Shown here: piece by piece, positions 34,955 through 46,412 of the stretch
How positions within the stretch are numbered: the first letter of the stretch is position 1
Layout of the letters: each line of letters begins with the position of its first letter
NCBI GenBank assembly: GCA_949752735.1
Contig: OX457046.1
Coordinates: 35,207,230 to 35,271,229, forward strand
Direction: 5' to 3'
DNA length: 64,000 nt
Source of the DNA: Lumbricus terrestris
Lineage: Eukaryota > Annelida > Clitellata > Crassiclitellata > Lumbricidae
The notes under the pieces: model-generated
Database searches by the model: none
What the model was told of the DNA's origin: nothing
Seen by the model: the letters and a program-made list of their open reading frames with translations, nothing else
Made by a program: the position numbers and the translations under genes

Positions 34955-36950
34955 TTCACAGGGGGTTGGCTAATTTCTGAAGACAAAGTAAAATTGCATT
35001 GTCATTACTCTCACATTTTCCATTAGCATAACTTGACAATAGATTGTTTGCTATACCCTGGCACACAGCACTGCGAAATTTACTTGCTGATGGATTATCC
35101 TTAGGTAAATCCGCCTTTCTACCGAATGGATGTAAAGTAGCTTTCAAGGCAGTCCTAATTTAATCTACGAGGCATCATAAACTTAGGTCTGGTTTGACTG
35201 TTTCCCATAAATGCAGCAGAGTGGAGAGAGATAGTCTCCAGTAAATTTTAGTTTTTGATCCAATAAATTTTCACTGAGAAAACCAAGTTATGCAGTCTTG
35301 CCAGAATTTTACATGGAAAGAAATGGCTGTCAGTGGATGTCGTCTAATTTTTACATCCTTGAAATTAACACCATTGCAGGAATCAAATAATTTGTCCATG
35401 CGTTCCAAAAGTTCAGCTGTGACAATAGCATCACTAGGCAGCAAGTCACCTGGAAGAACACCTTAGCTGACATTGAAGAAACTGTAAAGGACTGCATATC
35501 ATATGACTTAGCTACTTAGATGCAGCCTTAATAATTTCATTCATTGACATGGAATTGTCTATTTTCTTTGCACGTAGTTTTCGGACCTGTCAGATGTAGT
35601 ACGAGAGGCGACGGTGAGTTCATCAGTACTGTAGATCATGCTTCCAAGAACGAACTGATTGTCCTGTAAAAACAAACATAGGTAAAACATATAAACATAT
35701 GCTACCAGACAACGTCGAGCCTACTCGGTCGTTTCCTGAATGAATGAATGAATGAATAAAAATGCAAGCATTTACTGCTCAGCGTTCTTGTCTAAGAATC
35801 ACAAGCAAGGGGTAAAAAGTGGAAGTAGAAACATTTTTAAAATATGAGTAAAAAATTACTGCAATGTAGAAAACATCGTGTTAACAGTGTCAAATGATGC
35901 GTGGATTGTAGCATTAGTTCAAGTCAAGCTATGGGTTTACCAGAGATCTTTTCAATTAATATTTTTATTGTCGCAATGAGCACTACAATGGGATATATAA
36001 CTGCAAGCACTTTATGTTCATCCACATGGCACATTCAAACAATTTAAATTCATTCTGAATTCAATGCTAGATGTAGATTAGTAAACTTTCTAAAATAATA
36101 TAAAATTTGAAATATAAACAATGTGTTTGAAGCATTTCAAGGATCTATGAGCTAACGCAAAAAGCCTGTTTGGGCAGTTTTTCACGGTTAAACTTTGAGT
36201 TCAACTTTTTAATTTTCAATTAAATGAGAATTAAATTGAGAAATAAGTAAAATGCTATTATAGGGATAAGTTATAATTATTGAAACAAACCGCCAATTAC
36301 AAATAGCCTTCTAAGTCTTTGTGTTATAATTAAAGGTCGGTTTTTGCACTCGCCATTTCAGTTAACGGTCCGCGAGCTTCATCCAAAAATTATTGCCGGT
36401 CCGTGGCTTGCAGAAGTTTGAGAACCACTGTACTAGGATGCTGAAACTAAACTAGATATCAGATTTAGATTTTAAATACTAAAACAAATTGCAATCAAGT
36501 CCTACAAAATTTTATTTCTAACCTGGTGGTGTTGAAACATCTGCACGTGGCTTTCGAGGTAGAGATGGTTTTCGAGGCAGTGGTAGCTTGCGACACGACT
36601 GAAGTCTCTTGGGTAGATTTGGAACATTGAACAGTGTTGGTGGCACTGCATTCCACACCAAGCTGTCTCGCCTTTGGCTTTTCATGAATTGACTCTCCTC
36701 AAAGTGGTCAGCACACAGTCCACAGCTTTCAGATAAATACGCTGCAGATCGAGCGTTTCACAAGATCCTGACGTCGCATAATTGTACTCATCGCCTGCAT
36801 CTGCCAAACACATGTAGCAATGCAAATTGTTACCTCTGAATTACTTATCATTTGCTTTAATTTATTACTCGGCGAAGTTACGAGAAAACAAAACAGATGT
36901 CTGACTTTTCGAATCAATGTCAGACACGATTGACCGAATGTACACACAGA
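34955..36950 (-). pseudogene. Decayed THAP/P-element-type transposase
   Basis: Near 36640-36735 the minus strand encodes a THAP-domain tail: ESCGLCADHFEESQF, then VWNAVPPTLFNVP (C-x2-H pair and AVPTLF-like box). Its 5' part around 36740-36950 requires frame changes. Near 35310-35440, AELLERMDKLFDSCNG resembles the conserved IDxLFDxLN region of P-element/THAP9 transposases, and around 34960-35140 there is a C-terminal NPSASKFRSAV block that resembles NPTxxQFRxAL. Stops and frame changes separate these pieces and the catalytic centre between 35650 and 36540 is unrecognisable. It is a domesticated or dead transposon copy; the described breaks argue for dead. Confidence 0.6.
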
Positions 36951-37260
36951 GTTATACAGCCGAATTCGTTCGCAATGCCGACCGCATGTTTATGCGATTT
37001 AGATTACTTAACCAAGCAAATTTCAAACAATATCTAAAATCATAGCATCATTTACCTTTCTTCGTTTTTTGGAAACCGAAATAAAGACAATCCAGGATTT
37101 TTCTTCCTCGAAATCTTACAATTAATCGATGAACACCACATTGCGCGTGCCGAGTTTGTTGTTGTCTACGAGAGCCTTTACGTCCGCTTCACCAGGCGGC
37201 GCGACGATCGCCTACTAAAAATAGAACTAACCAACGACACCATATATAAAACGGATATAC

Positions 37261-37710
37261 ATGCTTTTTATACAAGAAACCTATCCTCTAAATATAGAAT
37301 CCTTGATCCGGGGATTCAGGCCGATAGGCAGTGGGACCGTAAAATGTGCATCGTGTTTAACGTTCAAACGGCAATTAAGAGCAGTGGGTGAAGAGGATGA
37401 ATCAAGATATGATTATTTTGTCAAAAAGCAATTTTTCAGTTTTCAGTCAAAGACCTATGAAGAAATTGTTAGAGGCGAGGTTTGGGTGAGTTCACTGGAT
37501 GAATCTGATGTCTTAAAACTGAAAGATTGCTCCAAACAGGAAGGACAAGAGACAAATTTAGGACAAGGTCCTCCAGATCTGAATGAATGTGGTGTTATTT
37601 TCAATGCTTCTAGAAGCTCACATCGATTTTTTATGTTATCTAATTACAACTTCCGTCAATCTCTTTTGTATTCAATTAAAATTCTTTTGCTGGATATGGC
37701 TGCAAGATAA
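37261..37710 (+). CDS. Uncertain 149-codon open frame
   Basis: A plus-strand frame runs from an ATG at 37261 shortly after a TATATAAAA (about 37243). It has no signal peptide, membrane segment or domain I recognise, and its composition is close to its AT-rich flanks. It could be an exon, a transposon remnant or chance. Confidence 0.2.
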   Translation: MLFIQETYPLNIESLIRGFRPIGSGTVKCASCLTFKRQLRAVGEEDESRYDYFVKKQFFSFQSKTYEEIVRGEVWVSSLDESDVLKLKDCSKQEGQETNLGQGPPDLNECGVIFNASRSSHRFFMLSNYNFRQSLLYSIKILLLDMAAR

Positions 37711-37744
37711 ACATAGTATGATAGAGGTCATGAACTCTTTTGTA

Positions 37745-37800
37745 ATTGTAATCGTACATTTATATAGCGCCACTTCAAGAGAATTCCTCAGAGGCGCTTT
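37745..37800 (-). mobile_element. LINE/SINE 3' tail
   Basis: TTTATATAGCGCCACTTCAA ... CCTCAGAGGCGCTTTTGG is a truncated tail. Confidence 0.65.
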
Positions 37801-38029
37801 TGGGGTGTGCAGGTCTCGAAAAAAGGAGTGGACAAGGGTAAAGAATAACGCGTTGCTTTAATTTTTGTGGAGATGGTTCCTGTGGTGGAAATGGTTGAAA
37901 AGATAATAAAAACACATAAAATAAAGCATTGCCAGAATTCTATACTTATCAAAATTCTTTTGCGGACCTATTGGTAAGGTTTGCACCCATTGCTGTAAAA
38001 TTATGAGATCTTCAAGAAATGACATTCAT

Positions 38030-38353
38030 ATGTTCATTCATTTCAAGAGTTTATATAAGCGCCCCTTCAAGAAGTCCACTCAGAGGTGCTACCAGTCCAA
38101 CCACGGCGAAACACCATTAACTTATTTTTTCAATGTTATTTCTCGCATATGCTATAACGTACCTCAAGGTTTTGCTACTCAGAGGCGCTCCCGACTACAG
38201 CGCGGACGCTGCATCGGAGTTTCACACCGAATCGCATGAGCAATTGCAAGAGAAGGTCTTGCTCAAGGTCCCTACGCGGCGGTGTGAGGTGAATTCGAAC
38301 CTGGAACCATCTGGCTCCATGGCACCGATCCCACCACTACACCACTGCGCCTC
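38030..38353 (-). mobile_element. LINE tail followed by a tRNA-derived SINE, minus strand
   Basis: 38030-38115 is a tail with an (ATTC) run plus the ACTCAGAGGTGCTACCAGTC region of the LINE 3' end. 38161-38353 is a SINE with its box B complement (GAATTCGAACC at 38291-38301) and tRNA-like head ending near CCACTACACCACTGCGCC. Confidence 0.78.
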
Positions 38354-38446
38354 ACAATTAGCAAGGAGGCTACACAGCAGTTGCTTCAATTTAAAACTTT
38401 AGTGACTGGTTGCATTAGCCACCCAGTCGTTTTTAGTAGCCGCTCA

Positions 38447-38689
38447 CAGTGGCGTAGACAGGGAGGGGTTTCCGGGGTTAAAACCCCCCCATTGGCCCAG
38501 GAAAAAGTTTTTTTAACGGTTATTTATCCACTTAAATAAGAAAAAAAAACAATTGCTTGTAGTAACAATTGTTTTTCTTTATTCCCTTTTTATTTACTGT
38601 AATACTGTTGGGTTGGTGTCAGAAAGGGCATCCGGCCAGACCAAAAAAATCCAACCTGCCCCCATCAGAAATTCCTGGCTACGTCACTG
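38447..38689. mobile_element. hAT-like MITE, family A, copy 4
   Basis: CAGTGGCGTAGACAGG to CCTGGCTACGTCACTG, flanked by GCCGCTCA/GCCGCTCG (38439-38446, 38690-38697). Confidence 0.88.
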
Positions 38690-39069
38690 GCCGCTCGTGC
38701 GGCTCATCGCCAAAATGTTGGGCACCCAGCAAACGATTCGATTGCAACTGTGCTCGCAGTCTTCTTGATGAAAAAGAAAAGCCACTTTTTTGCAGCAACA
38801 ATTCAATTATTAGATTCTTTAAAAATTGCACACTACATAAGCGTCATATGCAAAAAACAAATGTTGATACATCAAAACAGTTGCCAGTTACACTGACATT
38901 TACATCTTTGACGCCAGCCAGGAAACACGCACCGGTACGCAAACAGATCTTTCTTCAAGGCCAGCAGTAGATAAGCAGCAGAAGTCCAGCAAAAGATAAC
39001 GTCAATTCTTCGACCCTAACAATCAACATTGCCACAATATTCAACAGAAAAAGAAATTGGATCACTTGT

Positions 39070-39140
39070 TTAACCCTTTACCGAACGACGATATAAGATC
39101 TCCCATACCATTTACTACACTTTGGTCAGTTAAGGGTTAA
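39070..39140. mobile_element. TTAA-bounded short palindromic element
   Basis: TTAACCCTTTACCGAACG to CAGTTAAGGGTTAA has inverted ends and TTAA at both boundaries, in the manner of piggyBac-type insertions. It is related to 61577-61659. Confidence 0.5.
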
Positions 39141-39304
39141 ATATTCTAATGAATCACCAAATCCAGGCCATCCAGGCAAGAAACAAGTCTCAAGTCTGGG
39201 GGGGGGTCGGCGTATTTTTCTCTGAAGCGAATCAAACGCGTGCTAAAGTGTCTTAAGCCGCATTCGTAGAAATCTCAACAGACGAGAGGATCAGACGAGA
39301 AGTT

Positions 39305-42300
39305 CTAGCTCGGGCGTTTCTGGCATCGGGTTGGAGGGCGCGATGGGGGAGACTCGTGACCAAAGTCCAGCAGAACAAGTCCGTGCTTCTCGTACCCAAC
39401 GACGAGCTTCCCACACGGCAGAAACACGACCCCAAGGGCATTCTTACGTCCGGCCTCATCGCCAAACGGACACGGAATGTTGAAAACCTTGGATCTCCGC
39501 GCCACCGACATTCCAAAGACGCACCCCGACATCGTCCCATACACGATGAGAAGCTCGTCACGAAACGAAAGGCTCGTGACAGACGTCACGTGGTCACCGT
39601 CATCGTTCGCCAGACCGCAGTCATCTTCGTCATCCGCGTCGAGAAACTCCTCCGTCATCTCCTTCATCTGGTCCTGGATGTTGATACAGAGTATCGTCCG
39701 CTGTTCCTTCATGTTCCAGAAGCTCACGTTCGGTTCGAACTTGTGGAAGACGGCAACGTCGTTTCCGACCAGATGGAAGTTGCGGATTTCCTCCACCGGA
39801 ACGTGGAATAGGCAGACGTATTGCGCACCGTCTCGGTGTAGAAGGTCGTATACACGGAGCCCGGTACGAGTGTCGGCCACTCCGAGCATGCTGTGACCTT
39901 TGTACGTCTGGGTGCGAAGGAGTGAGACGCAGTTGGTGACCGCCTTCCAGTGAGTAACGAACGACGAGGAAGTGATTTCCAGAACCGCCACATGAGATTC
40001 ATCCATGTCTGAAAGTTTAACGTAAGAGTTACGAGGATGTGTGAATGTTTAACGCAAGAGTTACGATGCGAAAATGTTTAACGTAAGAGTATTGATGATG
40101 CCTTAAAGTTTAATGTAAGAGTTACAATGTGTGAAAGTTTAACGTAAGAGTTACGATGATGTGTGAATGTTTAACGCAAGAGTTACGATGCAAGAATGTT
40201 TAACGTAAGAGTTACAATGTGTGAAAGTTTAACATAAGAGTTACGATGTGTGAAAGTTTAACGTAAGAGTTACGATGTGTGAATGTTTAACGCAAGAGTT
40301 ACGATGCGAGAATGTTTAACGTAAGAGTATTGATGATGTCTGACAGTTTAACATAAGAGTTACGATGTGTGAAAGTTTAACGTAAGAGTTACGATGTGTG
40401 AATGTTTAACGCAAGAGTTACGATGCGAGAATGTTTAACGTAAGAGTATTTATGGTGGCTGAAAGTTTAACGTAAGAGTTATGATGTGTAAAAGTTAACG
40501 TAAGAGTTGTGATGTATGGATGTTTAACGTAGATGTTAAGTTGATGTGTGAATGTCTACTCACGGCTTGATACATATTTATCTAACAATCTGATAAATAC
40601 ATAACAAAAGAACATCTTCTACACTGAAGGTGCCTGATGAAAAAAAATAAGGATTTCAAAACATCTGTGACAAATTCAGATCGTAGTCTACATTTTGTCC
40701 ATTTAATTGCGGCAAGCCCACGTTGAAGCATCATAAATACTGGATTACCGGTACAACCATTCAGCCGTGCTTCTTCTGTGGATGGCCCAGTGGTATGGAA
40801 TGGCCTCCCTCTTGAGCTGTGCCTGTTCCATGGGTGACTACACTTTTATGCATTCAATAAGTACTTGAATATTCAATATAGTTTTTTGCCATGCTGGAGT
40901 CAGGAGCATCTCTGAATAATGTTCTTGAAGAGGTGCTATATAAATATTAAAAATAATGAAAGGTACATGCATTCATATAAGTACATGTGCACATATATTA
41001 CATGAATTATATCCATTAATGCACACATCCATCCATACATACATAAATACATTATGTACATCCATCCATACACACATCCATCCATACACACATTCATCCA
41101 AACATAGGCCTACATCTATCCATATATACATCTATCCATACACACATTCATCCAAACATACATCTATCCATATATAACATCTATCCATACACAGGGTAGA
41201 AAGTGGTTTGGAAAAGTTGCCGGGTCTGACTTTGGTGGACTAGCCGACGCTTTTGTCCCGAAAATATTTCTGACAACCGTTTTTTTAGTCATTTGCCCAA
41301 AATATTACAGAATAATACCATTTTTACCTATTTGTGGTATCTGACAAACTTTTTTGTATTCATTCACCCAAAATTTTTGAAAACCACTGCCAATTTCACT
41401 AAATATTTTGTCATTGGTATAGATTTTGGGGTTTCTTATGCGTCCATGTGTTAAACACGCGATCCGGCTGAGACCTGGCAACAGCAGGTCACGAAAATCA
41501 ATGCCGGGTCGCAGACCCAGACAGACCCGGTTCACTTTCAGCCCTGTCCAAACATGCATGCTTAGTTGCATACATACATAAAACTGACAGCAGTGCAGAA
41601 AGAACGCTAGTTATTGGTTAATCCATGTTGCCAAAGGCAGTTGCTAGATAACAAAACATTCGATCAATATATCACCTTTGATGTCTTTTGTCATTTCCTT
41701 CGGCTTTGAATTTGCAGTCGTCGTCCATGAAGTCATCCATGCCTGACCACCTTGCAAAGAAACCAACATCAAGATGATAACTCTCTTACAACAATCTTCA
41801 CTCCACATTATTCCAAATGTTTACCACAGAAACTCAAGAAATTGCTCATTTTTCAATTATATTCAAAGCTCAATAATTGCACTTTGAATATACACAGTTT
41901 GAATAATTATTATTTAATTCATTAAAACTATATTCATAGAACAGCAGAAATACATAAGAAAAGTCAGTGAAAATGCACACAACAATCTATTGACAAGTTA
42001 TTTTCATAGGCAATGTTTTTTATTTAATTAATTAAAATATAATACGTATCCATCAAGAATTTCAATGGCGCTCCACTTCAAGGGAACTACTCAGAAGCGC
42101 TCTCGACTCTAGCACCACAGAAGAGCACAGTTTGAGATGGAAAAACAGAATTTCAATGGCGCTCCACTTCAAGGGAACTACTCAGAAGCGCTCCCGACTC
42201 TAGCACCACAGAAGAGCACAGTTTGAGATGGAAAAATTCAAGTAAGAACCCAGGCAGGAGACGAAGTATTTCTGTGGTAGCCCATTACAGACAACTGGAC

Positions 42301-44705
42301 TCACCTCAGAAAAGGCTCGAATCTGCATGGTTGCAGTTCGTGCGAATGGAACCAAGAACACCCTTTCTGTGCAGAGTGGAGGGGTGGTGGCCTAGGATAC
42401 TCGTGGAGCAACAGAGCTCTTGCAGGCAGTATGGGGCAACACCAAGCTGACATCGCCAAACCAGACCAGTAATCATAGGCGTAGGGGACATTTCGACAGT
42501 GGGGGGCAAAGATTTAAACTTTTGCCCGAAAACATTTCCCGAAATTCTCGTCCGAAAATTCTGATGACCTCTTTATTTTTTATTTTTTAGTCATCCGTCC
42601 AAAAATTTCCCGAATTCCTCGTCCGAAAATTCTGATGACCCTTTTTTTAGTCATCCGTCCCTAAATGTTACATTTGCGTGCCCAAAAAAATACTCCCGTA
42701 CCTGTTTGCCCAAAAATATTTCCTGAAAATATGCCCCATCTTGACCCTTGACTCCTACGCCTATGCCAGCAATCCTATACTCAATACTTAACTCATAATG
42801 CATCACTGCATTGAGGTTTAAAAAAATTTAATCTCGACAAAATTGCAGATTGTCTTAGTCTTACCGATGACAAGCAAACCGAGATCGGAGTGCATGGCAA
42901 TTGGCGCTCGTCGTAGAGTATTGATCATTGCGAGCGGTTTTACGATTGCATCACTTTTAGGCGTCAGTACATCGGACATTGCATGGACGAACACACTGGT
43001 CGTTGATCGGCTTTGATCCTCCTAAAGAGCAAGCGTCACTGAGACAATAACCATTGTTCTAGTAATGTTCTAATAACATTGACAAAATATCATAATGATA
43101 AAATGCCACGGACATATCGTCGCAAAAAATAAACACTTATTTACCATTTTATGCGTATGACATTTTGTCCGTGCTATTTTCTAATGTGACATTTAGTCAT
43201 TATGAAGGTTTGTCTGTGTCATCTTGTCGCATGACATTTTGCAATGAAACCCGCTTGATAGCTTTTGTTGAGTAGGCATCTTAATGTACAATGTTTCAAT
43301 TAAATTCTGTACTCTACTCATCCCATGCATTGTAATGTAACTGAATATATCAGCATGATTAGAACAGGCCTCAGCATGATTAGAACAGGTCTCAGCATGA
43401 ATAGAACAGGTTCCAACATAATTAGAATAGGCTCCAGCATGATTAGAACAAGCCTCAGCATGATTAGAACAGGCATCAGCATAATTAGAGCAGGTTCCAG
43501 CATGATTAGAATAGGCTCCACCATGATTAGAACATTCTCAGGCGGCACATGGTCAGAAGAGGATCCAGCAGGATTAGAACATGATCCAGCATGATTAGAA
43601 CATGATCCAGCACGATTAGAACAGGCTGCAGCATGATTAGAACAGGTTGCAGCATGATTAGAACAGGCTACAGCATGATTTCAACAGGCTGCAGCATGAT
43701 TAGAACAGGTTGCAGCATGATTAGAACAGGCTACAGCATGATTTCAACAGGCTACAGCATGATTAGAACAGGATCGAGTCTGATTAGAACAGGCTCTTCA
43801 ATTACGATATCAGATGAGTAGGACTAACATCAGAAACCTTACCATGATGTAGACGAGATGTTTCTGAGATGCGAGAACGTCAAAGCAGTTTCCACTTTCA
43901 ATCTTCTTCACTAGTTTCATGTCGCTTCCGTCGATCCTAAACACGTTCAGCACACCATTTAAATAACATCACGCGCTGGTCTGAAACCTTTTACCACACA
44001 TTGAAACATTTCAAGATCGGTTCTTGCTGAAAAGAGCATTAAGATCGCTGGACCAAGAAGGGTCGGCCATATACCCCAAATGGCACCCCAGGCAAAGCAT
44101 TAATTTTACTCATCCCCATTAATTTTTCACCCCATGTCACAACCCAATGTTGAACCAGCTAGATTATTGCACTCAATTGAATTATTTATCATTAATTTAC
44201 TAGTACATTAAGGCATGGATAATATTGAATTTTGGGAAATGGTTAATTATTTGAAAAACATAGATGTGTTAAAAAACACAGTTTTCACGAAAATGGTGAC
44301 CCCTCCTCTAGAGATTGTTTACTGCCTGTAAGTGATTAAAATTACCTGATCATTAAAATTACCTGATCATGTTTACTACCTGTAAATGATCAGAATTACC
44401 TATCATGTTTACTACCTGCAAGTGATTAGAATTACCTGAGTCCTTGGTTATCTAGTGTAAGTGATTGAAATTACCTGTCCATGTTTACTACCTGTAAGTG
44501 ATTGTAATTACCTGTACATGAAGAGTCCTTGGTTATCTAGTGAGACAAACAGGTGGTCGTCGAGCACTGCCATGCAGACAACAGGACTTGGAGTCGGCTC
44601 AACAGACATTTTATACATAGCACCTTTCAGATTCCGAAGCACAATACTGCCATCTGGTGTTGTTGATGGAGTTGATGATGGAGTGGCCGTTGTAGCTGCA
44701 GACAT
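39305..44705 (-). CDS. Beta-propeller-like protein of unknown function, five coding exons, 407 aa
   Basis: Coding exons are 44705-44512, 43936-43843, 43021-42865, 41750-41676 and 40008-39305. Splice phases agree throughout and total 1,224 nt including a TAG at 39305-39307. The protein has alternating short hydrophobic strands and blade-like phrases (DDHLFVSLDNQGLFMYR, LGVADTRTGLRVYDLLHRDG, NDVAVFHKFEPNVSFWNM, LSFRDELLIVYGTMSGCVFG, LPCGKLVVGYEKHGLVLLDF), as in WD40-type propellers, though canonical WD pairs are missing. An acidic insert (EFLDADDEDDCGLANDDGD) lies in the last exon. The N-terminus is Ser/Thr/Pro-rich. No signal peptide or membrane segment is seen, so it is probably intracellular. 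A CAG precedes the ATG by one base, so a 5' UTR or further coding exon upstream is likely. I do not recognise the family. Confidence 0.78.
40011..40530. repeat. Minisatellite adjoining the last-exon splice acceptor
   Basis: About 17 units of 28-36 bp, of the form GTGTGAAAGTTTAACGTAAG / AGTTACGATG, start directly at the intron side of the 40008 exon. On the transcribed strand each unit repeats TTACGTTAAACTTTCA; the genuine acceptor is the edge unit, reading TTAAACTTTCAG. Confidence 0.92.
40775..40935 (+). mobile_element. LINE C-terminus and tail remnant in intron 4
   Basis: GATGGCCCAGTGGTATGGAA and TGGCCTCCCTCTTGAGC correspond to the [12 protein letters not shown] block. AGGAGCATCTCTGAATAA and TTGAAGAGGTGCTATATAAA correspond to the shared tail. 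Confidence 0.65.
41000..41190. repeat. CATCCATACA-type tandem repeat
   Basis: Imperfect 8- to 12-bp units of ACACATCCATCCATACATAC type. Confidence 0.85.
41192..41546. mobile_element. hAT-like MITE, family E (CAGGGCTGAAAGTG ends), copy 1
   Basis: CAGGGTAGAAAGTGG to CACTTTCAGCCCTG, flanked by TCCATACA/TCCAAACA (41184-41191, 41547-41554). It lies in intron 4 of the propeller-like gene. Confidence 0.82.
42056..42475 (-). mobile_element. Duplicated LINE tail plus degraded LINE C-terminus
   Basis: Two near-identical about 86-bp copies (TTTCAATGGCGCTCCACTTC ... CAGTTTGAGATGG) lie at 42059-42136 and 42150-42230, followed by a decayed minus-strand region similar to 10320-10560. Confidence 0.65.
42474..42765. 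mobile_element. hAT-like MITE, family D (CATAGGCGTAGG ends)
   Basis: CATAGGCGTAGGGGACA to GACTCCTACGCCTATG, flanked by CCAGTAAT/CCAGCAAT (42466-42473, 42766-42773). The interior repeats GTCATCCGTCC and CCGAAAATTCTGATGACC blocks. It lies in intron 3 of the propeller-like gene. Confidence 0.85.
43350..43795. repeat. 21-bp minisatellite in intron 2 of the propeller-like gene
   Basis: About 21 units of TCAGCATGATTAGAACAGGC plus one base. The 21-bp period keeps frames open on both strands, so those frames are not genes. Confidence 0.95.
44325..44520 (-). repeat. Tandem array of duplicated 5' splice sites
   Basis: On the transcribed strand the first exon ends CTAGATAACCAAGGACTC...TACAG|GTAATT. 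The phrase CTAGATAACCAAGGACTC followed by AGGTAATT recurs at about 44430-44458. AGGTAATT with the following AATCACTTACAGG recurs about five more times down the intron. Confidence 0.88.
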
Positions 44706-44759
44706 TCTGAAATTCTACAGTTTCTCTAAAACATTTACGCATCAAGCTAAGGTTTAATT

Positions 44760-45660
44760 ATAATAGCAAATAATATTAATAATGTGAGAATATTTATTTA
44801 AAATAATATCACTATTATATAATAATAATAATGATTATAATAATAACGTGAGAATAATTATTTTAAATAATATTAATAATAATAATAATGTTCATCTGAA
44901 GAAGAAGAAGACGAAGCTAAGTAGTTAAGTTAAGAGACAGCCATTGGCTTTGAACGTCATCTCCTCTCAGCCTTGACATAAGAGAACAAGAAACTCCTGG
45001 CTATGTTAACATCATTCACAAGATTTCACTGAATATAAAATTCCAGTTTTCAAAGCCGTTGAGTCAAATGTAGAACTTTCAAACTCCAAATACTTAAATA
45101 CTCTCGAGTGCAAGTATTCGACAGAATTGCACATCAAATCCACCTGGCTATGAATATTCATGAAGATCATCAATATGTGCATAAATTTCAGTTAGGCTCT
45201 CTCGTGAAATGTGTATTGCTAATGGCACCAGGCAACCACAGACTAAAAGCAGACTAAAAGCAGGCAACTACTGAATAGGTCAAAACACAATATCACAGTA
45301 TTTTTGTACAGTACACGAAAACATGAGGGCATCGACCGGGTCTTCTGTTACATTAATCCCTAAATTGAAATTGATCAAACAAGGAAATGGAATTTCTAAA
45401 CTATATCAATGACTACCTGCATCAAGCACTCACACACTAATGGATAAACTGAACCATTTAATCAATCGATCGATTACGTTTCGTTTATTCAAAACATCAG
45501 ACTGGTAGAACGACGAGCTCTTGTTGCAAAATTAACATGCAGGCTTTGTAGGCAAATGGGCATGGGAACGCATTTTAAAATTGAAACAGAATAAAACACA
45601 CGGATGTTCATTTGATCCAGAGGGAGAGGATTCCAAGGGGTGATACAGGTGGGTCTGTTG
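44760..45660. other. AT-rich DNA with AAT runs, no gene recognised
   Basis: AAT/ATT runs lie at about 44760-44895. The rest has no supported feature. Any 5' exon of the propeller-like gene would lie here or beyond. Confidence 0.4.
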
Positions 45661-45679
45661 TACGAGGGGTTACTAGAGC

Positions 45680-45954
45680 CAGGGCTGAAAGTGCTTTGGA
45701 AAAGTTTCCGGGTCTGACTTTGGCAAACAACAACAACTAGCCTTTGAGCAGAAAAAATTTTTGACGACCTTTTTCTGTAGTCTTTTGCCCCAAAATTTTT
45801 GAAAACCTACGCCAATTTCACAAAATATTTTGTCATTTGTGTACATTTGTGGTTCTTCATATGCTAGGCATGCTTAAGCATGCGACCCGGCTGAGACCAT
45901 GAAAATCAATGCCGAGTCGCAGACGTGGACAGACCCAGCTCACTTTCAGTCCTG
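45680..45954. mobile_element. hAT-like MITE, family E, copy 2
   Basis: CAGGGCTGAAAGTGC to CACTTTCAGTCCTG, flanked by ACTAGAGC/ACTAGAGT (45672-45679, 45955-45962). Confidence 0.88.
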
Positions 45955-46334
45955 ACTAGAGTGGAGAAAATGATAGTCATATAGGTGCTATGACTGCTCA
46001 AACCCTTGCTTCTGTCAAACACACAGACTGCATTCCTGCAAGACAAGGCAGTTTCTGCATGCATTACATGTTCTAAAAACTCACGGACACAATACAATAC
46101 AATACAAGGATCCAAAGCTATTTGATGCTGTGCAGGAAACAATGGCAGATCCTGGACAGTGAGTTTCACATCCAAGCTCGATAAAAAAATCAACTACAGG
46201 CCATTCTATCGAAGGTGACAAGACTAGAATATCTACTAGAGAGGTCCCTATGTTTTACAAACTCTGGGGATTTTTACGCAACCCAGGATGTGTACCTGCT
46301 ATATTTTAGCTCTGCCACTATTCATACACTGACA

Positions 46335-46412
46335 GTGCCAGTCCCAGCCCTGGATGATGTACGATGGCAACACCAGTGATATTTTTAATCACAGCACGTC
46401 GTTAAACTGAAA
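46335..46412 (+). repeat. Dispersed repeat, GTGCCAGTCCCAG family
   Basis: ACAGTGCCAGTCCCAGCCCT ... GTCGTTAAACTGAAA matches the order of blocks at 4920 and 56022. Confidence 0.55.

Noticed and set aside
39356..39896. Two 139-151-codon plus-strand frames
   Set aside because: They lie opposite the last exon of the propeller-like gene, whose minus-strand frame is supported by five matching splice junctions.
41676..41750. Alternative acceptor at 41742 giving GMDDFMDDDCKF in this exon
   Set aside because: It is open within the exon but leaves phase 2, which meets a stop at the start of the 40008 exon; the acceptor at 41750 keeps the frame.
43325..43821. Open frames with regular MIRTG / ILIML repeats
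   Set aside because: They come from a 21-bp intronic minisatellite whose period is a multiple of three.
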